From the NCBI RefSeq assembly GCF_047948215.1, contig NC_134467.1:37180520-37244519 (forward strand): a DNA stretch of 64,000 bases, written 5' to 3'. A program made the position numbers and the translations under genes. This stretch comes from Lycorma delicatula (lineage: Eukaryota; Arthropoda; Insecta; Hemiptera; Fulgoridae). The notes below the pieces were generated by a model, which was not told where the DNA came from, ran no database searches, and worked only from the letters and a program-made list of their open reading frames with translations. Below, one piece after another: positions 55,360-64,000 of this stretch (its first letter is position 1; every line of letters starts with the position of its first letter).

Positions 55360-56394
55360 TTTAATGATGAGGCCACTTTTTTTTAACGGCAATGTAAATC
55401 GCCATAATTGTCAGTACTGAACTGATATTTTCCATGCACTGGTATTATGAGGCACATACACAGTATCCAGTCAAAGTAAATGTACGGTAGATATTGTTTG
55501 TGGATGATCGATAGAGCCTATATTTATTGATGGAAATAAATAAACGCAGTGAAATATGAGGCTTTGCTTCTCAACCGTATCGTTCCAAACATTAAAAGCA
55601 TTGTTGGCCTCAACTTCCAAAACATTTGGTTTCAACAAGACGGTGCCCCGTCTCATTTTGTTCTTCAGGTATGTGAAATTTTTAATGCATTTTTCCGGGG
55701 AAGATAGATTGGCCAAAGGGGTCAAATAAAAAGACCATTGAGATCACCTGACTTGTCAGCATCAGATTACTTTTATGAGGCCACTTAAAAGTATTGTTTA
55801 TCATAATAAGCCTCACGATATCCATGATTTACAAAATGGAATTTGAGAATCAACACAAAATATCGCTAGGAAATCATTGAATAATGCAGTATCATCCTTT
55901 TACAACCGACTGGTGCATTATCAGTCAACAGAAGGATGACATTTCAAACATTTATTAAAGTGAGATGTAAGTAAATAAGCAAACGTTATGCTTAACATTT
56001 TTTATTTAATAAATTTATTCAATAATATCCATTTAATAAAGTTGTTATAAATTTATTTATTTGCAATTACAGTCCTTAAATTATCAAAATTTTTTTTTCA
56101 AAATCCATACTTTATCCCATTGCCATTTTGGGTGCAGACATCGTACCATTTTTCTATTTATATAGTTTTTCTTGTCTTAAAGGAACATTTAAAATGATGT
56201 ATCACACAAAGAGTGTTACCATTTAAAATATTTGAGTTATAATCCCTGATCTACCCTACCAAGAAAGGGTTGACATTTATTTCTCGTCAAAAGGTTAAGT
56301 AGTTGACTGATACCTTATCTTGAAAGTTACAGTATTCTATCCGGAATGGTTTTAAAAAATTGAGGGGATTCTATACTTTTGACTCATTTTGTAT
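55360..56394 (+). pseudogene. Tc1/mariner (IS630-type) relic
   Basis: Pieces read FFNGNVNRHNCQY (after the first catalytic region), EALLLNRIVPNIKSIVGLNF, NIWFQQDGAPSHFVLQVCEI (second Asp), then RPLRSPDLSASDYFYEA (third catalytic region) and decayed C-terminus to about 55960. The sequence to 56394 ends ATACTTTTGACTCATTTTGTA followed by TA, which looks like the right terminus of this class. The left terminus is not found. Stops and frameshifts occur throughout. Confidence 0.7.
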
Positions 56395-56396
56395 AC

Positions 56397-57708
56397 CATC
56401 TTCTTCATTGATGGGTGATGTTCCAGTAACTACATCAAACAAGGTGCTGCTTAAGTAGTTCTAAAAATATGCAGTAATACAATTTTTTATGCCTTTACAA
56501 TTTCCATGTAATTTCGAAATTAAATTTTTATTATTTTTGAAACATTTTATAGTTTTCCAAAATTATGTAGTTTGAGAATTATTGTTTGTTTACTTAAGGT
56601 TCTTTGGTAAAAAGAGATTCAGTGATGTGCACCACTCAAATCCAGCCAAGTACAAATTGTACCTAACATTAAATAAAATAAGGTGATCTTCAGCATCCGG
56701 CTTTCTTAATAACTTTGTTGACATTTATGCTTATTATTAGCTGTATAGATGTTGCAAAACTTTCAGACAGTAAGGAAACACAGTTTACTATTTTGAACAG
56801 TAAGTTATTGTTTAATATTACATAAAGGAAAAAATGTGCTTTATGTTATGTATTTCATTATTTGATATATATTGAATTAATAACATGTAACATTACATAT
56901 CTTTTACTTGTCACTCTTTTTTATTCTTTTTTTTTAATTATCTTTCTTGTGTCTACATTGTGACATGCATTTTTATTTTTAAGAGTGTTTTTTATGCACT
57001 TGTGATCTTTTGTTTTTTTTTTCATTTCTTTTTTTCACCGTTTCTGCACCTTTTTAAAATCAGTGTTGGGTTTATTTTCATGTTCATCTAAAAATCACAT
57101 GTAACTAATGGTTAAAATTTTTATTAAACATTTTCCCTATGTTTTATTTTTAAAATGCAGTTGAAAACGTACTAAAATATTTATACTAGTAATAAATAGG
57201 AATTTTAATAATTAAATGAAAAAATTACAAAATCTTCTGTTTATACCAGTAATGATTGAATCTGGTTATTAAAAAAATTATGGCATTTAATTTGTTATTT
57301 TTAGATTGATATAAAGCATTCAAAACAACTAAAATTAGAATTTGTTTTATAAATTAGTTTATTAAAATAAAATTGTATTATTTTTATTTTTTTTATTAAA
57401 AATAAGTTATGAAAGATTATCTTACAGAAATATGTACACTAAAAGAAAAAAACTTGTGTTCTTATCTTTTGTTTACATCTGTGTTGATGGAAAAATTTGA
57501 GCTTTATACCATAATAAACTGAACTATTTCTGTGTAATTCTTTAAAGTTTTAATTTATTTGAAGAAAACTTATTAAACATTAGTAAATTATTATCAGTAA
57601 ATTATTTTTATATATATATATATATATAAAATACTTCAATATTTACTTCTTTTTCTAGTATTGCACTAGGAAAAATAGCATAATAGTGATACGTATTATT
57701 GCAGGATA
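56397..57708. other. Sequence without recognised genes
   Basis: AT-rich with many T and A runs and a (TA)n run at 57609-57628. Kazrin's next exon might lie here or beyond, but I find no block with its motifs. Confidence 0.35.
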
Positions 57709-57710
57709 TA

Positions 57711-59040
57711 CAGGATGTCCCATATAAAACGCAACCCAACCTTATATTGGTAGGTATTGAAATAATAAAAAGGCATGTGTAAATGTAAATGTAATTTTTA
57801 TTATTACCATCCATTAACTTACATTTAGAGTAAATGTTGGAAGTGGCCGCCATCTTCTTGAATACAAGCTTCAATTCTTTTTACAGTGTTTCTTGCAACT
57901 TTTTTCAAAGTTTGTGGCTGGGTATTTAATACAGCTTGTTCAATATTGACTTTCAATTGTTCAAGTGTTCGTGGTTTATTGCTGTAGGCTTTTTCTTTGA
58001 GGTAACCCCACAGAAAAAAATCCGCCGCAGTCAAATCTGGAGATCTTGGTGGCCACATGCCTCGACTGATAACACGATTACCAAAGAATTCCTCGACGAA
58101 ATCAGAAGTTCAACCCGCGTAGTGCGATGTCGCACTGTCATGTTGTAGCCAGCAGTGTCTGTCTTCCTCTTCCAAGAGTGCGATGAACTGAAATAAAATA
58201 TCCTGATATCATTCTGCATTAATGGTGTACTCGAAAAAAATAGGACCAATTACTTTCTTCCGCGATATCGCGCACCACACGCCCAACTTCTGCGGGTGTA
58301 ACTGGTTTTCGTGATAAACGTGGGGATTTTCAGCACTCCAAATTCTACTGTTTTGACTGTTTACGTAGCCATCCAAATGAAACTGTGCTTCATCTGTGAT
58401 AAATAACGAATCCATAACATTAATTCCCTCACACAGAAATCGACGGAACCGTTGACAATATTGTAGCCGTTTTTCTTTGTCGGGCTCAAGAAGTTGATGA
58501 ACCTTTTGAATACGATAAGGTCATAATTGTAATTGTTTGGTCGCCCGATGAACAGTCGATTTAGACAAATTAATTTCAGCAGACAAACATCTGATCGATT
58601 TATTTGGCGAGGCGAGTAATCGGTCTTTGATTTCAGTGACTATATCTGTATTCAACACTGACGCAGATCTTTTGTGTTCCTTGTTATTAACAGAACCAAT
58701 CTCTCTAAATTTTGCAACTAACCTTAATGCTGAGATTTTGTTAGGAGCCGGTTTATCTGGGTACTTATGGCGATACAAATCTTGCACTGCAACCGCTGAT
58801 TTCGTACTAAAGTACAACTCAACAATCAAAACATGTTCATCTAGTAAAAACACAATCTTGTCTCTAGCACTACACTGAATGTTATGATTGCATTGTTGTT
58901 ACTATCGGTAGTGTTCTACTGCGTCGCCACGATGTTCAGATGTTGGAAGAGCATTTCAGTAACGAGTAGGGGAGTATGCTTGACTTTTGAAATTTCATGG
59001 ATGAGTGATTGATTGGTTGCATTTTATATGGGACATCCTG
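57711..59040 (-). mobile_element. Tc1/mariner-type element, full length, three nonsense codons
   Basis: 1330 bp between TA at 57709-57710 and 59041-59042. The ends CAGGATGTCCCATATAAAAC and (mirrored) TTTTATATGGGACATCCTG agree except for one or two bases. The transposase spans almost the whole minus strand in a single frame. Related copies are at 11946-13260 and from 63767 on. Confidence 0.93.
57825..58853 (-). pseudogene. Tc1/mariner transposase with three in-frame TGA codons
   Basis: One frame of 342 codons from MFLLDEHVLIVELYFSTKSA to GGHFQHLL, without frameshift. N-terminal helix-turn-helix motifs (SALRLVAKFREIGSVNNKEH; NLSKSTVHRATKQLQL) precede the DDD catalytic core: LFITDEAQFHLDGYVNSQNS (first Asp), GVWCAIS, CWLQHDSATSHYAG (second Asp), PPRSPDLTAADFFLWGYLKE (third Asp). 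Breaks are only TGA codons near 58521, 58209 and 58109. All three catalytic Asp are kept. This is the best-preserved transposase in the window apart from its stops. Confidence 0.9.
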
Positions 59041-59260
59041 TACATTAACTTCATTAAAAGAGTGTATAAAAAGTAATAGTTAAGTACAATTGTAAGAACA
59101 ATTTTATTTATTGTGAAAGTAATTTTTTGAATTTGACTAATGATTGCTTTCATTAAATCTTCTCTTTTTTTTTTACTAAAAAATTTGTTAGTTTTTCTGT
59201 AAAAGCTAAATATTTTTTTTATATCTATACTGTTTATATCAAAACAGTACTACTTTTGTA

Positions 59261-60521
59261 CGAAGGACATTCAGTAATTAACAAGACAAGTTGATGTAGA
59301 GAAATAACGATTTATTTAATGACGATGAAGCTTACATTAGTTTTCAACATAGTCTCAAGCAATATTTAGGCACTTTTCCCACTGTTCTGTAAGCTTTCTG
59401 ATTCGTGCAGTCTTTACCTTGCTGTTTGAACCATTTGTGTGTCGCTTTTTAACCCGCTTCATTATCATCTAACTTCTTGATGCATGAAAGGCCTTTGAGT
59501 GGACCAAACAAGTGAAAATCAGCCAGGGAAAAGTCTAGACCCCAACTTTTCGAGTATTTCTCCCGTTCTGTGAGCGATGTGGAGGTGCACATTGTCATGC
59601 AAGAGAATCACATATTTTGAGAGAGCACGCTGACGTTTTCACCTTATCGTTGGTCTCACTTTCTGTTGAAGCATGTTAGAATGTACTCATTGTTCACAGT
59701 ACGTTGTTCTTCTAATCCCCAAAAATTGGGCCTTGCGAGTTCCAGAAGACTGTCAACATCACTTTACCAGCTGACACATGAGTTTTGAATTTTTTGTTTG
59801 GTGGGCGAATCCGTATGTTTCAACTCAAGACTTTGCCATTTGGATTCAGGCTCAAAATGGAGTATCCATTTTTCATCACAGGTTCATTACTGTCCGTTTC
59901 AAACCGTTCTTTGAGCTCAGAACAAATGCGAATCCGGGTGTCTGTATGTGTGTCCTTGAGTCAGCTGTCTTGGATCCCATCTCGAACACGTTTTGCGATA
60001 ATTCTGCACATTATGAATGATTGAATGTGCAGTTCCAATATTAATATTACACAACTCAGCAATTTAGAAAATTTTTACTTGCCTGTCTTCACAAATAAGA
60101 TTATTTAAGTGATTTTGCAGTGCAGTAGTCAAAACTTCAACTGGTCTTCCAGAACGATGGAGATCAGTCACTTGTTCTGTTCTAAAATAACTGTTCCACC
60201 CACTTATACATGTTACTGCTGTTTAAACACTTTTCATCATACTGTTTCAACATTGTTGAGTTAATTTTTGCCGGTTTCACAAACTGTGATACGAATATAA
60301 AAATCTTATCACTGAATGTTCCTCTTCCAACATACACATTTCAAGCGAAGCTGACATTCTGAAATCAACAAGAGATGTTATGTTTAGATAAATTATGATT
60401 GAATAGCTGATTAAATGTGTTCCCAAGGTTGTTAATTTGACCCTCAAAGTGTTTCATTATCATTGAATGAACTGTTTTTTCCCTACATCAATTTGTCTCA
60501 TTAATCATTGAATGTCCCTCG
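59261..60521 (-). mobile_element. Mariner-type element, decayed
   Basis: TA duplicates at 59259-59260 and 60522-60523. Inverted ends: CGAAGGACATTCAGTAATTA on the left against CGAGGGACATTCAATGATTA read from the right. The minus strand, from about 60356, reads MSASLEMCMLEEEHSVIRFL, then LHRSGRPVEVLTTALQNHLN, CDEKWILHFEPESKWQS (first Asp, normally GDEKW) and further decayed text with RENTRKVGV. Many stops and frameshifts. Confidence 0.8.
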
Positions 60522-60523
60522 TA

Positions 60524-61226
60524 TGTGCATAGAAGAATTTCAGTTCAATGTATGTCGATTTTCTGTCTACAATGGAATGTATTTTTTCCTTATAAAGTTA
60601 TGTAGAATCGTTATTGATTAGATAACAACTCAACTCATAATCACCAGATACTTACCTGAAATGTAGAGCTGTAAAGAACAGAGATAGGAGTGGATCTAGT
60701 ATGTTATCATTCAGATTTACGGTTAGTACATGCCATAGAATCAAAAAATCCATTACAAACTAACAATTACAACACGTATTTAAAAAAATGTTTAAATAGC
60801 ATGTTAACACAAAGTTGTAGCATTTTCTGATAAATAGTGCTGAGTAATGGTATCCTTTTCGATTAATCTGTCATTGGTTGCATCTTCCTTCTGTAATTAT
60901 TCATTTATTCATTGATGTACATTTCTTCGTACATGTTTGATTATAGTAAATTTTGTGATAATCAAGAAGACTGATATGCATGAGCTGCAAGCTAATATTA
61001 AATTTCAATTAAAATTTGGGTTCACGTTTATGGATTCTCATGTAATGATGAAAGAGATTTATGATGATAATTTAATTACAGTTATATATTAACAGATGAT
61101 GATCCAAATTTGAAAATACCTTTAATGATGTCTCTCAGTGATATATGTTTACATGAAAATGTGCATTTCGATTCTTCCATTTGAAAGCTTGGGAAACAGT
61201 AAAAACACTTAATATTGACTTCATGA
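60524..61226. other. Sequence without recognised features
   Basis: AT-rich. No gene or element end is supported. Confidence 0.3.
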
Positions 61227-61228
61227 TA

Positions 61229-62509
61229 TGAGGTGTGTTCAAAAAGTAAAGAATTTTTTTTTGGGAAAGAATTTTATTTATTCTTCTACATTAATGTTTA
61301 CCCCCTTCAAAATAGTCCCCCATTAGATATTATACACTTATGCCAGCGCTTTTTCCAATCCCTGAAACACTTCTGGAACTCGATGTTTGGAATAGTGTTT
61401 AGTTCTTTCAGCGATTCGCTTTTAATCTCATCTATGCTTGTAAAATGACGGCCCTTTAAGATTCTCTTTATTTTTGAGAAAAGAAAAAATCACACAGGGC
61501 CATGTCTGGCGAATATGGCGGCTAAGGTATCATGGTAGTGTTGTTTTTGACTAAAAATTGATGAACAAGCACTGAAGGGTGAGCAGGTGCATTATCGTTG
61601 TGTAAAAGCCATAAATTGTTTTGCCACAAATCCAGGCATTTTTTCGGATTACTTCATGCAAACGGCGATAAACTCATAAAGAACTTATGATGCACTATAT
61701 AGTTAAAATTGAAGAATATTGTGAACATAACTTCACATTCGACCTTTCAAATTGTCAAGCTTTTTTTGTTCTTCGTGATCCAGAATGCCCTCCACTGGGA
61801 CAATTGAGCCTTAGTTTCAATATCATGTCCGTAAACCCATGTTTTGTCACCTGTTATGACATGTTTCAGTAGTTCTGCATCATTATTGACTTCATTTAGC
61901 AATTCCTGAGCAACTTCCATTTGCCACTGTTTTTGTTCAAAATTCAACAGTTTTGGAACAAATTTTGCTGTCACACATTTCATACCCAAAACATCCAAAA
62001 AAATTTCATGGCATGAGCCAGTTGATATCTTAACATCATCAGCAGCGACTTCTCTGATTGTCATTTGGTGATTATTGATAATCATTTCTTTCACGTTTTC
62101 ATCGGTTGCTGATTTGCTGGGGCATCCGAGCCACTCATCATCTTCAATGTGTACAAACAACCTTCTTGGAAACATTTATACCATTCGTAAACCCTTGTTT
62201 TATTCATAGCAGACTCACTAAAAGCAATATTTAACATTCTTAAAACATTACTACACTTTATTCTATTCTTATAGCAAAATTTAATATAAATTTTCTGATC
62301 CATTATTTATACAAATAAAAAATCGCCGATCGTATCAAAACACATGTTATCCTTTTGACATCTGACAACAAACTAAATATCCAATATGGCTAAAAATGTA
62401 CAGATACTTTTCAGACATGTTTACCAATACAATAATGAAAAAATCCTGAGAATCAGACTAATACAACACATGAATTTCAAAATTCTCGTTACTTTTTGAA
62501 CACACGTCA
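61229..62509 (-). mobile_element. Mariner element, full length, inactive
   Basis: 1281 bp between TA duplicates (61227-61228 and 62510-62511). Ends TGAGGTGTGTTCAAAAAGTA on the left and, read from the right, TGACGTGTGTTCAAAAAGTA. The coding strand is minus. Confidence 0.9.
61280..62303 (-). pseudogene. Mariner transposase, frameshifted
   Basis: Starts MDQKIYIKFCYKNRIKCSNV at 62303; a frameshift near 62110-62170 joins the frame that runs to 61747. That frame holds MTIREVAADDVKIS, MKCVTAKFVPKLLNFEQKQW and KHVITGDKTWVYGHDIETKA (first Asp, Lys for the usual Glu after it). Beyond it, pieces read LWLLHNDNAPAHPSVLVHQF (second Asp), PPYSPDMALCDFFLFSKIKR (third Asp) and FQKCFRDWKKRWHKCIISN. The catalytic Asp residues remain, but stops near 61747 and later kill the gene. 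Confidence 0.88.
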
Positions 62510-62511
62510 TA

Positions 62512-63766
62512 TTTTACAGAAAAAATTAGAAATAATTGGTACCACAATGTTAGTTCCATAACAAAATATTTGAGAACCATTTTAAAAACATCTTATTCAG
62601 CCATGCTGCTCATCTGTCTTGAATTTAGTAGATCTTTATATTTCCCATACCGAGACCTGATTTGAAAGGATAACAGTTAAATAAAGTGAACAAAGATTAA
62701 CTTCAAACTGGCTATTTTATTGGAGGTAAGACAAGACTCACTTGTTTTTTAAATATTTCCAATAATTTTATAATTAAAAAAAAAAGAAAAGATTTTGGGA
62801 TTTTTTAGAACAGCCTCCTTGATATAATTATGTCCAGTGTTTTTTGTTTTTTTCTTTTTTTTCATAATTACATCTGTCTGTAAACCTTAAGAATTCTGCA
62901 AAAATAAAAACTTTTTAATTATCTTAACTATTTTGAAAGTTTTAAATATCTCTCAGAAAATAATTCCTGTGAACCCTTGATTTATGAAATCACAACGAAT
63001 TTTGAATTTTTCCGTACAGTTAAACATTATATCATCTGCTAATTTACTACCTATCATATGATGATTGTACGAGCAGATAAATTTGCCAGTTCGAGTTTAT
63101 TTCTTGATGTTATCAATAAAAATATGTTTACATTTAAAAAGAATTAAAAATGAATAGCAAACTGCCAACTTTTTACGGTCATGTTACTTTCCTATCTGTT
63201 AAATTATATAACATTAATTATTGTTGAAATTCCATTCCTCGATTTTTTTTTTCATATTTTTCAGTTCAAAAATTGTTTTGAAATCTAAAAAACAAAAACT
63301 AAACTCTTGATTACAAAATTCTATACACATGTGTATTTATATGCATGTATTGACATCCATTTAGTTTTATATTATTTATGTATTTCAGAAATGTTTAGTC
63401 TGCACTCAAAATTTGGTACGGTTGCTATGTTGAATAGAACGAATTATTCTGTTAAAATAGTGGTACAATTTCTTTATCTTGATGAGGGTTTAACTGTAAA
63501 AATTACTCTCTTCTATAATTTATCAAACATAATAAAATTCCTTATCAACAAATTTTTATCATTAGAGAAGTTAAAAAATGTTCATGAAACCCCCATCGCA
63601 AAAAATGTAATTTTTTTGTAAACTTTTAAGTATTTTTATCCTGGAATATTAATATTATATTTGACTTAATTTTTTTTAAATTAAGCTTTATCAAGATGGA
63701 ATATTTTTTATTGTTACTTGAAGGTTAGGTTATTATAAAAAAAGTCCTTCCCCCAGTTAAATGTAA
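62512..63766. other. Sequence without recognised genes
   Basis: AT-rich. A frame at 63307-63621 follows a reasonable splice acceptor (TATTTCAG ending at 63389), but its peptide (MFSLHSKFGTVAMLNRTNYS) does not resemble kazrin, so I do not call an exon. Confidence 0.35.
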
Positions 63767-64000
63767 GGGTTTTCCATATGAAATGCAACCTATCTATGTC
63801 AGTAGATATATTTAAATAAAAAAACATTTCTTAAATTATTAAATTAAATATTTTATTTCCAAACTTTCCAATACTTAAACTCTAGAGTAAATGCTGGAAG
63901 TGGCCGCCATCTTCATGAATATACGCTTCCCCCTTCACAACAGTTGCAACAGTTTTAGGAGGTTTTGGGTTGATATTTAAAACAACTTGTTCGATACTGA
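63767..64000 (-). mobile_element. Tc1/mariner-type element, cut by the window edge
   Basis: The left end GTAAGGGTTTTCCATATGAA, ATGCAACC resembles that of the element at 57711, and 63895-63920 repeats GGAAGTGGCCGCCATCTTC, which there encodes the transposase C-terminus GGHFQHLL on the minus strand. The following minus-strand codons match LNTQPQTLKKVARNTVKRIE in a degraded form. The remainder lies outside the window. Confidence 0.8.

Noticed and set aside
63389..63621. Possible next kazrin exon after a TATTTCAG acceptor
   Set aside because: The peptide has no similarity to kazrin, is hydrophobic and AT-codon-biased, and no donor in phase with exon 54485-54734 stands out.
1..64000. CRISPR arrays, operons, bacterial-type signals or phage
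   Set aside because: No regularly spaced direct repeats, no gene-dense blocks and introns throughout; the window is eukaryotic.

Overview
The window looks like nuclear DNA from an arthropod, most likely an insect. It is very AT-rich, its exons are short and separated by introns of 6 to 14 kb, and the introns are packed with Tc1/mariner-superfamily elements, non-LTR retrotransposons (LINEs), tRNA-derived SINEs and Helitron remains. I cannot name the species. A hemipteran is possible, but only from my general impression of one SINE family.

The only host gene I can support is a plus-strand orthologue of kazrin (vertebrate KAZN), a coiled-coil adaptor protein. Six internal coding exons are visible: 6718-6860, 20908-21421, 28008-28313, 38061-38188, 47587-47736 and 54485-54734. 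Every junction has AG/GT borders and the codon phases match from exon to exon. Joined in order they follow the vertebrate coiled-coil region without a gap, but with long Ser/Asn/Thr-rich and Gly/Ser-rich stretches. The first exon(s) and the C-terminal exons (in vertebrates, the SAM domains) are not visible and probably lie outside the window.

Layout. 1-608: end of a dead Helitron with a recognisable 3' terminus. 1407-3488: a Tc1/mariner-type element with about 530-bp inverted repeats. 6.9-20.9 kb (first intron): SINEs, two Tc1-type relics, one carrying a LINE insertion, an R1/jockey-like LINE end and a mariner relic. 21.4-28.0 kb: LINE RNase H fragment, minus-strand mariner relic and a LINE with reverse transcriptase (RT). 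28.3-38.1 kb: a nearly full-length mariner, a Helitron-like hairpin end, LINE fragments and a second mariner relic. 38.2-47.6 kb: LINEs, a mariner and a 5'-truncated SINE with clear target duplications. 47.7-54.5 kb: pogo-like relic, a mariner deletion derivative nested inside a MITE, and a piggyBac relic. 54.7-64 kb: five further Tc1/mariner elements, the last cut by the window edge.

Almost every transposase and RT is broken by stops, frameshifts or deletions. The exception is a 207-codon open frame in the internally deleted mariner at 50249-51186. I found no novel multi-gene system. The most unusual things are the long-TIR element, the nested mariner with an open frame, the second Helitron-like terminus, several perfect palindromes, and the low-complexity expansion of insect kazrin. 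All homology statements come from reading the translations and recalling family motifs; no database search was run.
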